The notes below the pieces were generated by a model. The model saw only the letters and a program-made list of their open reading frames with translations, was not told the origin of the DNA and did no database searches. The translations under genes were made by a program, and so were the position numbers. Positions 53,439 through 62,049 of a stretch of DNA of 64,000 nt are shown in pieces; position 1 is the stretch's first letter; each line of letters opens with the position of its first letter. Source of the DNA: Halogranum gelatinilyticum (GTDB lineage Archaea; Halobacteriota; Halobacteria; Halobacteriales; Haloferacaceae); contig NZ_FNHL01000003.1 of assembly GCF_900103715.1 (NCBI RefSeq), positions 248,001-312,000 on the forward strand, in the 5' to 3' direction.

Positions 53439-53738
53439 ATGCCCTCCACAGTCAGCGATGTGCTGTTCAGCGAGCCAGCGGGTCGGCCGAACTCACTGTT
53501 CCAGTTCGCCGCCGCAGCCGCCTTCACGGGACTTTACCTGTTCGTCACAGTCGCGGGAGACACCGTGGGGAGCGGGTGGTTACTCGTCATGGCGGCCACG
53601 TCCGTCTGCTCCGGTGTCGCCGAGTCGCTTCCGAAGGACCGACACCGGACGGCCGGTGTGTTGCGTCTCACGGTGGTTCTCGTTCTGGCGGGACTCGTCG
53701 TCTCGATTATCCTCGAACCCCAGATCATCACCGGATAG
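53439..53738 (+). CDS. 99-residue membrane protein
   Basis: The protein has three hydrophobic segments: FAAAAAFTGLYLFVTVAG, GWLLVMAATSVCSGVAE and VLRLTVVLVLAGLVVSIIL. It has short charged connections (SLPKDRHRTAG) and no recognisable motif. A T6 run (GATTTTTTGTACG, 53407-53412) about 30 bases before the ATG could be both the terminator of the DsrE-family gene and a weak promoter element. It begins a patch of small, poorly conserved genes that continues to 54.7 kb. No function is proposed. Confidence 0.65.
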   Translation: MPSTVSDVLFSEPAGRPNSLFQFAAAAAFTGLYLFVTVAGDTVGSGWLLVMAATSVCSGVAESLPKDRHRTAGVLRLTVVLVLAGLVVSIILEPQIITG

Positions 53739-53852
53739 CCGGAGACTGCCCCGCCACGGGCCGCGGTGGATATCAAGCCCTGAGACAGGGGCACACACGG
53801 CTGGTTGGCATAGCTATATGTGTCGTGATGTCATGGCTCATACTGGATCGCT

Positions 53853-54122
53853 ATGAAACCGTGCCACAGTTGTCAGTCGATCATCGACGAGTACATCTTG
53901 GACAAACAACTCGAACCCCTCCGCGACCTCACAGTCGACGACTTCAACGTCTGTGCGGACTGTGTAACTGTCGTTGCTGATTCGTGTGTGGAGTGCGGCG
54001 GCGCGGTCTATGTCCCTCGAACAAAATCTGTGGCCCCGGACTACTGCCCGGCGTGCCGCTCCGAACTCTTCGTCCAGACCGGCTCCGACCCGGGGTGGCA
54101 CGCCGACGCCATCTCGCACTGA
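53853..54122 (+). CDS. 89-residue double zinc-ribbon protein
   Basis: MKPCHSCQSIIDEY... has four CxxC pairs: CHSC, CADC, CVEC and CPAC (about residues 4-7, 34-37, 46-49 and 66-69). These could form two zinc ribbons of the kind used for nucleic-acid or protein contact. The first half is helical and charged (YILDKQLEPLRDLTVDDFNV). GCTATATGTG about 40 bases upstream is a likely promoter. Codon and base composition are slightly less GC-rich than in the housekeeping genes, so this may be a recently acquired gene. No family was recognised. Confidence 0.75.
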   Translation: MKPCHSCQSIIDEYILDKQLEPLRDLTVDDFNVCADCVTVVADSCVECGGAVYVPRTKSVAPDYCPACRSELFVQTGSDPGWHADAISH

Positions 54123-54143
54123 GCGGCAGTTCTCCGGAATCCA

Positions 54144-54149
54144 TTTTTT
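54144..54149 (+). terminator. T-tract after the zinc-ribbon gene
   Basis: ATCCATTTTTTGCGG starts about 20 bases after the zinc-ribbon stop, in an otherwise GC-rich setting. Confidence 0.45.
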
Positions 54150-54408
54150 GCGGCCGTCGACGCCAAGCAGACACGGTTCCGACCGGTGGGACCGTCGAGT
54201 CGTGATGTCGAGCGCGACGGAATCGCCGAGCGAGCCAGTCCCTGACGGGAGTTCTGTCGCGGATGTTCAGCCGAGGTCGGAAATACCCCATTCGAAATTA
54301 AATCTCTCCAAATAGTTATAAATATTGGATTTGTAGGCAGTGTATGGAACTGAAAGTGAGCATTTGGAGAGCAATAAACAATCGCGTGCGCAGTTCTCGG
54401 GGAGACCT

Positions 54409-54729
54409 GTGAACCCCAAACCGCTCGTCGTGTACGGCGTGGGTGTTCCACTGGTCGTCCTGGCACTCGGCTACGGAGCCAGCAGCGTCGCGACGGTCGC
54501 CTTCCCGCTGTTCCTGTTGGCTACCTTCGGAGTCGGCGTCGTGTGTACGGCCCTCCTCTTCGGGGCCGAGTCACACGTCCAGACTGCGGCGTACAGTGCC
54601 GAGGTCGGGGGCAGTGGCGACCCGTCGGTCTACGACGATGAACCACCGAGGAGTGTGAAGCTCGGGCTGTCCGTGGCCGGACTCACCGGATTGAGCCTCG
54701 TCGCACTGGTCCTCGTGATGCAGCTCTGA
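54409..54729 (+). CDS. 106-residue membrane protein
   Basis: The frame is open from 54340. I start at the GTG before NPKPLVVYGVGVPLVVLALGYG because an SD-like GGGGAGA precedes it and the first membrane helix begins there; the GTG at 54340 would add 23 polar residues. The three hydrophobic segments are about 6-26, 28-50 (VATVAFPLFLLATFGVGVVCTALLF) and 84-104 (LGLSVAGLTGLSLVALVLVM). An AT-rich block (ATTAAATC, GTTATAAATATTGG) lies in the spacer before it. No family was recognised; the gene is the last of the small-gene patch before the ABC operon. Confidence 0.6.
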   Translation: MNPKPLVVYGVGVPLVVLALGYGASSVATVAFPLFLLATFGVGVVCTALLFGAESHVQTAAYSAEVGGSGDPSVYDDEPPRSVKLGLSVAGLTGLSLVALVLVMQL

Positions 54730-54765
54730 TCGAAGAAACCGAGGTGGGCTACTCGTCGCCGACGC

Positions 54766-55515
54766 TCACTCGCCGATGAGCGCGCGAATCCGCTCGACGT
54801 AGTCGGCGAAGTCGGCGTCCGTCCGCTCGCGCGGTCGGTCAAGGTCGACGTCGACGACCTCGCGGACGCGTCCCGGATTGGCGGCCATGACGACCACGCG
54901 GTCGGCGAGCGTGACGGCTTCCTCCACGTCGTGGGTGACGAACAGGACCGTCTTCTCCGTCGCCGACCAGATGTCGAGCAGTTCGCCGTGGAGCATATCC
55001 CGCGTCTGGGCGTCGACGGCTCCGAACGGCTCGTCCATGAGCAGCAGTTCGGGGTCGACGGCGAGCGCGCGGGCGATGCCGACGCGCTGTTTCATCCCGC
55101 CCGACAGCTCCCGAGGGTAGGCGTCGCGGAACTCCGTCAGCCCGACGAGTTCGAGCAACTCGGCGACGCGCTCCGCGCGGTCGTCGCCGTCGACACCCTG
55201 CTCTTCCAGCCCGAAGGCGACGTTTTCGGCCACCGTTCGCCACGGGAACAGCCCGTACTCCTGAAAGACCATTCCCCTATCTGTGCCGGGACCGTCGACG
55301 GCGACGCCGTCGAGACGAACTGCGCCCGACGAGGGGGTTTCGAGACCCGCGATGGTCCGGAAGAGCGTCGTCTTCCCGCAGCCCGAGGGACCGACGAGAC
55401 AGACGAACTCGCCGTCTCCGACGCTGAACGAGACGTCTTCGAGTGCTTGGACCGTCTGGCGGTCGGACTCGTAGCGCTTCCCCACGTCGTCGACGGAGAC
55501 CTTTGCCTCGCTCAT
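54766..55515 (-). CDS. ABC transporter ATP-binding protein (SsuB/TauB/NrtD type)
   Basis: This 249-residue ATPase shows Walker A GPSGCGKTT, Q-loop FQEYGLFPWRTV, signature LSGGMKQRVGIARAL, Walker B LLLMDEPFGAVD and switch FVTHDVEEAV. It belongs to the nitrate/sulfonate/taurine import branch. It is the last gene of a three-gene operon on the reverse strand (binding protein, permease, ATPase) and starts within one or two bases of the permease stop. The substrate is not clear from the ATPase itself. Confidence 0.93.
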   Translation of the reverse strand: MSEAKVSVDDVGKRYESDRQTVQALEDVSFSVGDGEFVCLVGPSGCGKTTLFRTIAGLETPSSGAVRLDGVAVDGPGTDRGMVFQEYGLFPWRTVAENVAFGLEEQGVDGDDRAERVAELLELVGLTEFRDAYPRELSGGMKQRVGIARALAVDPELLLMDEPFGAVDAQTRDMLHGELLDIWSATEKTVLFVTHDVEEAVTLADRVVVMAANPGRVREVVDVDLDRPRERTDADFADYVERIRALIGE

Positions 55516-55516
55516 C

Positions 55517-56386
55517 TCAGGCCCTCCAGTCCAGGACGCGCGCTTCGACCTGTCGGAACAGGCCGTCGCTCACGAGGAAGACGATACTGATGACGAGCAT
55601 GTAGGCAACTGAGACGTCCATCGCGAGGTTCTGCGCCGCGTTGAGGATCTGGTAGCCGACGCCGTTGCCGACGATGAGTTCGGCGGCGACGACGATCATC
55701 CAACACTGGCCGATGCTCGTCCGGATACCCGTCATGATCGACGGCGACGCCGCCGGGAGGACGACCTTCCGAATCATCGTCCAGTCGTCGTCGACGCCGA
55801 GGCTGGCGGCGACCTCTTTCAGGTCTTCCGAGACCCCTTCGACGCCCGAGTAGGCACTGTAGAAGTTGATCCAGAAGGAGCCGATGGCGACGATGAACGT
55901 CGCGCCGTTGTGGTTGACGCCGAGCCAGATGACGGCGAAACCGATCCACGCCAGCGGCGGAATCGGCCGCAGGACGCGCGTCACCGGCGTGAAGAAGCCG
56001 TCGACGCGGGCGTCCCAGCCCATCGCGACGCCGAGGGAGACGCCGAGCGTCGTCCCGATGAGCAGCCCCGGAATGTAGTGATAGAGGCTCTGGACGAGCT
56101 TCTCGACCAACCGCGTCGCGGGCACCTCGATTCCGGTGAACGGGACGCCGACGAGTGCCGGGGCGGTGAGTTCGACCCAGAACGCCGCGGCGACCTCGAC
56201 CGGCGAGGGCAGGAGATACGTCGGCTGGAACAAGGCTGCAATGTACCAAACGAGGAGGAAGCTCCCGAAGCCGGCGACGCTCAGAAACGCCCGCTCGCGG
56301 ACGGTCGCGAGCAGCCGCTCGAGCAGTGGCTCGTCGGCCGACGCGCCGACGGAGCCTGCGATACTGTAGCTGTCCTTCTCGCTCAT
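55517..56386 (-). CDS. ABC transporter permease (SsuC/NrtB type)
   Basis: This 289-residue permease has about six membrane helices and the EAA loop LKEVAASLGVDDDWTMIRKVVLPAASPSIMTGIR, where the ATPase docks. The helix pair TRVLRPIPPLAWIGFAVIWLGV is typical of the nitrate/sulfonate/bicarbonate family. The first residues overlap the last codons of the binding-protein gene (ATGA), and the ATPase gene follows directly, so the operon is translationally coupled. Confidence 0.93.
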   Translation of the reverse strand: MSEKDSYSIAGSVGASADEPLLERLLATVRERAFLSVAGFGSFLLVWYIAALFQPTYLLPSPVEVAAAFWVELTAPALVGVPFTGIEVPATRLVEKLVQSLYHYIPGLLIGTTLGVSLGVAMGWDARVDGFFTPVTRVLRPIPPLAWIGFAVIWLGVNHNGATFIVAIGSFWINFYSAYSGVEGVSEDLKEVAASLGVDDDWTMIRKVVLPAASPSIMTGIRTSIGQCWMIVVAAELIVGNGVGYQILNAAQNLAMDVSVAYMLVISIVFLVSDGLFRQVEARVLDWRA

Positions 56387-57438
56387 AGAGAGTCGTAGAT
56401 GCCGTAGTCGAACAGCTCGTCGATGGTCAGTTCAGCCTCGGTCTTGCCGAGGCGGTGGGCGTACTCGGCGAAGATTTCGGCTCCGCCCTCGATCTCGTGG
56501 GGATCCGAGATGAAGTCCGACGCCTTGGAATCGAGCGCGGCGCGGGCCGTCTCGACCGGCAGCGACGACTCGCCGATGACGGTGCTAGCGTGCTGGGCGG
56601 CCGTGTCGGGGTTGTCGGCGACGAACTGCGTCGCGCGCTGGTGCTGGCGGACGAACTCGGTGGCGACCTCGCGGTTCTCCTGGCGGACGCGGTCGTGCAT
56701 CAGCGTCACGGCGGCGGGCTGGCCGGGCATGAAGTCACCGGCCCACGCGATGGACTGGTACGGCGCGTCGTTGGCCTCGACGACCGTCGGAATCGGCTCC
56801 ATGATGCTCGTCCCGTCGACCTGCCCCGAGAGCAGTGCCTGCTGGACCGCGGAGGCCCCGCCGAGACCCTTGATGTTGACGTCGTTCTCGGGGTCGAGTC
56901 CGAGCGTGTTCTCGATCCAGTAGCGCAGCAGGATGTCCGGGACGCTGCCCGGCGGATAGGTGCCGAAGGTGAATTTCTTCCCTTTCTCGGCCTCCCAGGT
57001 CTCGAAGGCGGCCTTCCCCTCGGCCTCCCACATCGCGGCGAACTCGTCGGACGCGAGAATCTTCATCGCGTTTTTGATGTTCGCGGCGGTGATCTGCGCC
57101 GGGATGCCCTTGTCGACGACGATCATCGCCGGGACGACGCCGAACATCATCACGTCGAAGTCGCCCGTCGCGGAGGCCTGGACGATGCTCGGCCCGTCTG
57201 AGAACAGTTTGCCCGTCACGTCGACCGGCAGTTCGTCGAAGTAGCCCTCCTCCTGCATCACGAAATACTGGATGTCCGGGTAGATGGGCATATACGCGAC
57301 GTTGAGTTCGTCGAGCTCACTTCCGGAGCCGCCGCCTATCGCACCTGTGCAGCCAGCAAGCCCGGCCGCTCCGGCGACACCGGTCGCCTGCAAGAATCGT
57401 CGTCGAGAGTACGCACCGCTGATACGTCGGTCAGTCAT
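56383..57438 (-). CDS. ABC transporter substrate-binding lipoprotein (NMT1/SsuA type)
   Basis: This 351-residue protein starts MTDRRISGAYSRRRFLQATGVAGAAGLAGC: a twin-arginine signal (SRRRFLQATG) with a lipobox cysteine at about residue 30, so it is exported folded and lipid-anchored. The body matches NMT1/SsuA-type binding proteins (ELNVAYMPIYPDIQYFVMQEEGYF, GDFDVMMFGVVPAMIVVD, GQVDGTSIMEPIPTVVEAND). Substrates of relatives are sulfonates, nitrate, thiamine precursors or aromatic acids. An ATTAAGT element about 27 bases upstream marks the operon promoter. Confidence 0.92.
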   Translation of the reverse strand: MTDRRISGAYSRRRFLQATGVAGAAGLAGCTGAIGGGSGSELDELNVAYMPIYPDIQYFVMQEEGYFDELPVDVTGKLFSDGPSIVQASATGDFDVMMFGVVPAMIVVDKGIPAQITAANIKNAMKILASDEFAAMWEAEGKAAFETWEAEKGKKFTFGTYPPGSVPDILLRYWIENTLGLDPENDVNIKGLGGASAVQQALLSGQVDGTSIMEPIPTVVEANDAPYQSIAWAGDFMPGQPAAVTLMHDRVRQENREVATEFVRQHQRATQFVADNPDTAAQHASTVIGESSLPVETARAALDSKASDFISDPHEIEGGAEIFAEYAHRLGKTEAELTIDELFDYGIYDSL

Positions 57439-57716
57439 TACTGTCGCTATGCGGTCGACACTTAATCCGTAGTCGCCACCGGTAACCGTGAGTGGAAGGC
57501 TGTTGCCCCCCGGAAACGCGGATTCCGAACGTCTCTGGCACCGCAACGCGTGAAATCCACCGTTCTGTCTGCCACGTTCGTCATAGATAGCGGCAGCAAG
57601 TTCTGCAATCGGACAGTGTTGCTGACGGCCGGATGAAACGTCACGGACGAAACGTCACCCGTGTCCTCGTTTCACAGGTGGTAAGAACTATCTCGGCAGC
57701 GAACACCCAGTAGGAC

Positions 57717-58838
57717 ATGACCGAGTTCTCCAGGCGAGTCGAGCAGATCTCTATCAGCGGTATCCGCGAAGTGTTCGAGGCGGCGGGTGCGGACGCCATC
57801 AACCTCGGGCTGGGGCAGCCGGACTTCCCCGCCCCGGAGCACGCCCGACAGGCGGCCGTCGACGCCATCCAGGCGGGCGAGGCCGACGCCTACACGGGCA
57901 ACAAGGGCCGCGACGACCTGCGAGAGGCCATCTCGACGCGCTACCACGAGGACATGGACCTCGACGTCGACCCCGACGACATCATCACGACCGCAGGCGG
58001 CAGCGAGGCACTACATCTCGCGATGGAGGCACACGTCGACGAGGGACAAGAAGTCATCTTCCCCGACCCCGGCTTCGTCGCCTACGACGCGCTGACCAAG
58101 ATCGCGGGCGGGACACCCGTTCCCGTCCCCCTGCGCGAGGACCTGACCATCGACCCCGAGGCCATCGAGGAGGCCATCACCGAGGACACCGCGGCCTTCG
58201 TCGTCAACAGCCCCGGCAACCCGACGGGCGCAGTTTCCCCCCGTGAGGACGTCGAGGAGTTCGCTCGCATCGCCGACGAACACGACGTGCTCTGCATCTC
58301 CGACGAGGTCTACCAGTATTTCGTCTTCGACGGCGAGCACTACTCGCCGATGCAGTTCGCCGAGTCGGACAACGTCGTCGTCGTCAACGGCTGTTCGAAG
58401 GCCTACTCGATGACCGGCTGGCGGCTCGGCTGGGTCACGGCTTCCTCGCGTCGCATCAGCCGGATGCTCCGCGTCCACCAGTACATCCAAGCCTGCACAT
58501 CCGCACCCGCGCAGTTCGCCGCCGAGGCCGCCCTCTCCGGGCCGCAGGACGTCGTCGGCGAGATGAGCGACACCTTCGAGGAACGCCGCGACCTCGTCGT
58601 CGACGGGCTCGAAGACATGGGGCTTGAGGTACCGACCCCGAAGGGCGCGTTCTACGTGATGCCGAAGGTGCCCGACGGCTGGGTCGACGAGTGTATCTCC
58701 CGCGGCGTCGTCGTCGTCCCCGGCGAGGCCTTCGGCGAACACGGCGAGGGCTACGCGCGTCTCTCCTACGCGACGAGCACCGAGGAGTTGGAGGAGGCAC
58801 TGGACATCATGCGCGAAGCGACCGAAGCGGTCCAGTAG
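57717..58838 (+). CDS. class I/II PLP-dependent aminotransferase
   Basis: This 373-residue enzyme has the fold-type I order: SGIREVFEAAGADAINLGLGQPDFPAPEH, TAGGSEALHLAMEAH, PDPGFVAYD, NSPGNPTGAV (substrate loop), SDEVYQYFVF, and the PLP lysine in NGCSKAYSMTGWRLGW. It transfers amino groups between aspartate, aromatic or similar amino acids and 2-oxo acids; the exact specificity cannot be read. It starts at the ATG at 57717, just after a CATTTGGAC-free, GC-rich spacer with no strong TATA. It stands alone, next to the ABC operon but divergent from it. Confidence 0.9.
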   Translation: MTEFSRRVEQISISGIREVFEAAGADAINLGLGQPDFPAPEHARQAAVDAIQAGEADAYTGNKGRDDLREAISTRYHEDMDLDVDPDDIITTAGGSEALHLAMEAHVDEGQEVIFPDPGFVAYDALTKIAGGTPVPVPLREDLTIDPEAIEEAITEDTAAFVVNSPGNPTGAVSPREDVEEFARIADEHDVLCISDEVYQYFVFDGEHYSPMQFAESDNVVVVNGCSKAYSMTGWRLGWVTASSRRISRMLRVHQYIQACTSAPAQFAAEAALSGPQDVVGEMSDTFEERRDLVVDGLEDMGLEVPTPKGAFYVMPKVPDGWVDECISRGVVVVPGEAFGEHGEGYARLSYATSTEELEEALDIMREATEAVQ

Positions 58839-58904
58839 TCGGTCGCAGTCGACGGGTCAGCGGCTCTCCACAAGCGTTTTTTCCGCGGCTTCTGACGGCC
58901 AACT

Positions 58905-59204
58905 ATGGCCCTCCCCACGCTTCCGGTTCCGCTCGACTACGTCTTCCTCGTCGGCTGGCCGCTGCTCTTGGTTCTCGCGTACCGCCGCTACCGACGGGGC
59001 GAGCTCCCGCGGCAGCAGCTGTACGCCCTCGGTGCGTCGGCGGGTCTGGCGACCGGCAGCAGTCTCGTCGAACGCTCCGACTCGATGCAGCGACCGCTCG
59101 ATGTGGTGCTAGAGGGAACGGGTCTCTTCGTCGTCTTCCTCGGCCTGCTCGCCGCCGTCGGTTGGTGGCGGCGGTGGCGGGGCGACAGCGACAAAGGCCC
59201 ATAG
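58905..59204 (+). CDS. 99-residue membrane protein
   Basis: MALPTLPVPLDYVFLVGWPLLLVLAYRRYRRGELPR has one membrane helix (about 10-27), a basic loop, and two further weak hydrophobic segments (QLYALGASAGLATGSSLV and TGLFVVFLGLLAAVGW), ending in a basic-then-acidic tail RRWRGDSDKGP. A T6 run at 58877-58882 precedes it and may terminate the aminotransferase transcript. No family was recognised. Confidence 0.65.
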   Translation: MALPTLPVPLDYVFLVGWPLLLVLAYRRYRRGELPRQQLYALGASAGLATGSSLVERSDSMQRPLDVVLEGTGLFVVFLGLLAAVGWWRRWRGDSDKGP

Positions 59205-59274
59205 AAGAACCGACCGGAGCACACCACGTTTCCGCTGAAATATCCCGATTGTTCAGGTTCCGTTCAGGTCGTCC

Positions 59275-60069
59275 TCACGCAGTCGTCCGGTTACCCAGTG
59301 CCTCGTCGGCCCACTCGGGCTGGGCGACCGTCTCGACGCTCGTCGCGGTCAGTTCGTAGTGGAGGTCGACCGTCTGCGTCCCCTGTCCGCTCTCGACGAC
59401 AGCGTACTGCCGCGCCGAGTGAATCCGGCCTTCGCTGTCGACGACGACCGTCGCGTTGTACTCGGTCACGCCCTGGAGGCTCGCGTTGGCCTCCGTCGCA
59501 GTCAGCGTGATGAGCGTCTCCTCGCCGGAGCGGTCGACACCGGAGACCGAGAAGTTACTCGCGCCGACGATCTGCCGGAGATACTGGTCGTCGGGGGCGT
59601 AGAGCTGGCCCTCGCCGGGTCGCTGGTCGAAGGCGGCGTACTGCGTCTGCTCACCGGCCGAGAAGCGAGCGAGCGTCGTCGTGTCGTTCCACCAGTAGGC
59701 GACCGTCTGCGACTGGTTCCCCCCGGCTTGGGCACTCCGAACGTCGGCGGTGACGAACGCCGGACGGCCGCCCGGCTCCGCACGGCTGGTCTGCGTCAGG
59801 TTCGTCTCGTAGGCCGTCGACGTCTCGCTGTCGTTGACGTTGACCGAGCCGGCGAGACCGACGCGGTACGCGTAGCCGGACTCGTTCAGCGCGGCACTGT
59901 GGGCGTCGACGAGCGTCGACGCGTTGTCGACGCCGTCCTGGGATACGCCCGGCGGCAGCTCTTCTTCGGTCGGTTCGTCGGGGCTGCTCAACTGACTCGC
60001 GCCCGAACAGCCCGCCAACACGAGGAGGCTCGCGAGGAGGACCGGGAGGGCGACTCGTCTGAGTTCCAT
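59275..60069 (-). CDS. exported haloarchaeal lipoprotein
   Basis: The 264-residue protein starts MELRRVALPVLLASLLVLAGC with a lipobox cysteine at about residue 21. An acidic Ser/Pro/Glu linker is followed by a beta-rich region: STLVDAHSAALNESGYAYRVGLAGSV, YETNLTQTSRAEPGG, and VEYNATVVVDSEGRIHSARQYAVV-like strands. It matches the general pattern of haloarchaeal lipoproteins whose body resembles LolA/LppX-type lipid-binding proteins. Several Asn-x-Ser/Thr sites could be glycosylated. Function is unknown. Confidence 0.8.
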   Translation of the reverse strand: MELRRVALPVLLASLLVLAGCSGASQLSSPDEPTEEELPPGVSQDGVDNASTLVDAHSAALNESGYAYRVGLAGSVNVNDSETSTAYETNLTQTSRAEPGGRPAFVTADVRSAQAGGNQSQTVAYWWNDTTTLARFSAGEQTQYAAFDQRPGEGQLYAPDDQYLRQIVGASNFSVSGVDRSGEETLITLTATEANASLQGVTEYNATVVVDSEGRIHSARQYAVVESGQGTQTVDLHYELTATSVETVAQPEWADEALGNRTTA

Positions 60070-60158
60070 TCGTCTCCGCGTTTCGGACAGCGTCGTAAGT
60101 GCCTTCGGAGACGCGGCTGGCCGTGGGTAGCGATACCAAAACGGTGGCCGGTGGCGTG

Positions 60159-60338
60159 TCAGTCCGCAATCGACGGCTCGGGGTCGCGTTCGACCTCCTC
60201 GTTCATCAGCGCGATGAGGTTCGAGTAGGGGACGAACGCGAGCAGTTCGTCCTCGTCGTTGTAGAGGTCGACCCCGTACTCGGTCAGCTCGTAACGCTCA
60301 CACTCGATGTCGCCGTCGGGGAAATGCGCACGGAACAT
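60159..60338 (-). CDS. 59-residue conserved acidic protein
   Basis: A short reverse-strand frame, MFRAHFPDGDIECERYELTEYGVDLYND..., runs through EDELLAFVPYSNLIALMNEEVERDPEPSIAD. It has clear haloarchaeal codon use and no interruption. The segment ERYELTEYGVDLYNDEDELLAFVPYSNLIAL is a plausible small beta fold. It lies between the YchF GTPase gene and the lipoprotein gene, all on the same strand, and could be cotranscribed with YchF after a 56-bp gap. The product was not recognised as a named family. Confidence 0.78.
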   Translation of the reverse strand: MFRAHFPDGDIECERYELTEYGVDLYNDEDELLAFVPYSNLIALMNEEVERDPEPSIAD

Positions 60339-60394
60339 ATCCGAGTGTAGTCACCGAGACGGCATGAATGTGGTGCACGGTACCAAGGATCAGG

Positions 60395-61576
60395 CTACTT
60401 CGCCGAGCTGACGATCTTGATGACGTCGCCCTCGTCCAGTTCGTAGTCGTCGGAGATTCGGCGGCTGGATTTGGCGTTGACCGCGTGGATGTAGCCCTCG
60501 CCGATGTCCGAGTGGACGGCGAAGGCGAGGTCTTTCGGCGTCGACCCCCGCGGGAGGAGGAAGGCGTCGGGCAGCACGTTGCCCGTGCCGTCGGTCCACT
60601 TCGACTCGTTTTGGACCGGGAACGCCGTGAGATGGTCGAGCAGGTCGTAGACCGCAGTGTCGAGTGCCTCCTGGACGCCCGTGCCGCCGTATTCGGCCAT
60701 GACGTCGCGGATCTGTTCGAGACCTTTCTGTTGGGCACCGCTGAGGTCACCCGTAATCTCGAAGTCCGGGTCGCCGGGGTCGTAGTCGACGACGCCCGCC
60801 TCGACCGCCTTGCGGAGCGCGAGTTCGCCGTCGGCCGTCGCCGGGATGACCGGCTTGCCCGTCTCCCGGAGGCGTTCGATGTTCTCTGCGGGGGCGATGT
60901 CGGCCTTGTTGGCGACGAGGATGATAGGTTTCGTCCGCGCGCGGATGTCGCGGGCGAGGCGTTCGCGGTCCTCGTCGGTCCACGCCATCGGGCTGTCGGG
61001 ATACTCCAGGTCGCGGAGGCTGGCGGCGACCTCGTGCTCGGTCGCGCCGAAACCGGTCAGCAGTTCGGTCAGCGTGTCGTCGAGGTCGAAGTCCGGCGAG
61101 CGGGACTTTCGCTCGACGGACTCCCAGTTGCGGGTGATGATGCCCGCGAGCCACTGGTCCATCTCCTCCTCGATGAAGTCGACCTCCTCGACGGGGTCGT
61201 AGGTGCCGACCTCGACCGGTTCGCCCTCCTCGTTCGTGCCGCCGGAGGCGTCGACGACGTTGACGATGACGTCGGCGTTCGTCAGCGCGTCGAGGAACTG
61301 GTTGCCGAGACCGCGACCCTCGTGCGCGCCGGGGACGAGGCCGGCGACGTCGAGCAGTTCGACGGCGACGTAGCGTTTGCCGTCGTGGCAGTCGTCGTTG
61401 CCGCAGCGTTCTTCGCGTTCGAGACAGGGACAGTCGGTACGGACGTAGGTCACCCCGCGGTTGGGGTCGATGGTCGTGAACGGGTAGTTACCGACGTCGA
61501 CGTCGGCCATCGTCGCCGCTTTGTAGAACGTGGACTTGCCCGCGTTCGGCTTCCCCGCGAGCGCGATAGATAACAT
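60395..61576 (-). CDS. ychF: YchF/Obg-family GTPase (ATPase)
   Basis: This 393-residue P-loop protein has G1 [12 protein letters not shown], switch [21 protein letters not shown], and G4 [12 protein letters not shown]. The C-terminal TGS-type domain contains [30 protein letters not shown]. YchF proteins often prefer ATP and act in ribosome or redox-stress physiology. The archaeal-specific insertion [21 protein letters not shown] has four cysteines, so a metal site is possible. An ATG three codons upstream (61585) is possible; I keep the start next to the conserved [11 protein letters not shown]. Confidence 0.94.
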   Translation of the reverse strand: MLSIALAGKPNAGKSTFYKAATMADVDVGNYPFTTIDPNRGVTYVRTDCPCLEREERCGNDDCHDGKRYVAVELLDVAGLVPGAHEGRGLGNQFLDALTNADVIVNVVDASGGTNEEGEPVEVGTYDPVEEVDFIEEEMDQWLAGIITRNWESVERKSRSPDFDLDDTLTELLTGFGATEHEVAASLRDLEYPDSPMAWTDEDRERLARDIRARTKPIILVANKADIAPAENIERLRETGKPVIPATADGELALRKAVEAGVVDYDPGDPDFEITGDLSGAQQKGLEQIRDVMAEYGGTGVQEALDTAVYDLLDHLTAFPVQNESKWTDGTGNVLPDAFLLPRGSTPKDLAFAVHSDIGEGYIHAVNAKSSRRISDDYELDEGDVIKIVSSAK

Positions 61577-61627
61577 AGCTCTCATTTTACCCGACCGGGA
61601 AAACTGCCTTTCGGTCCGGGAGAGCCG

Positions 61628-61969
61628 TCAGACGTCGAGAAGTTCGCCGACCGTCGACCGCAAGTCACCGTTGCCCGCGTAGGCGACGGCCATCTCGTGG
61701 ACCGTGAAGTGGGCGTGAAACGGCGCGTCGTGGCAGGCGGCGTAGAGCGAGAGCCAGTCGTTGAGCGCGCGTTCGAGCAGTGACTGCTCGACCGGTGTCA
61801 GCCGCTCGCCGTCGGTCTTTCTGACGTCGATGTAGAGTTCGACGATGGGTTCGACGCCAGCCGACAGACACCGCTCGGGGTCGCCCGTCTCCGGGTCGAA
61901 CTCTTCGGCGTCCTGCTGTGAGCGGTCGACCAACCGTGCGACTTCGGGCCAGTGGCCTGACCGACTCAC
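61628..61969 (-). CDS. 113-residue uncharacterised haloarchaeal protein
   Basis: The helical acidic protein MSRSGHWPEVARLVDRSQQDAEEFDPETGDPERCL... has a body IVELYIDVRKTDGERLTPVEQSLLERALNDWLSLYAACHDAPFHAHFTVHEMAVAY. The segment WLSLYAACHDAPFHAHFTVHE has several His and one Cys, which could hold a metal, but no family was recognised. It starts with a GTG preceded by GGGAGGG and sits 51 bases before YchF on the same strand. Confidence 0.7.
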   Translation of the reverse strand: MSRSGHWPEVARLVDRSQQDAEEFDPETGDPERCLSAGVEPIVELYIDVRKTDGERLTPVEQSLLERALNDWLSLYAACHDAPFHAHFTVHEMAVAYAGNGDLRSTVGELLDV

Positions 61970-62049
61970 GCGCCGCCCTCCCTGCCAGCCGTTCGCATAC
62001 GCTATTCGCTACCGTTCGAGCAAGTGAATATAAAGACCGTTGGTTTCCG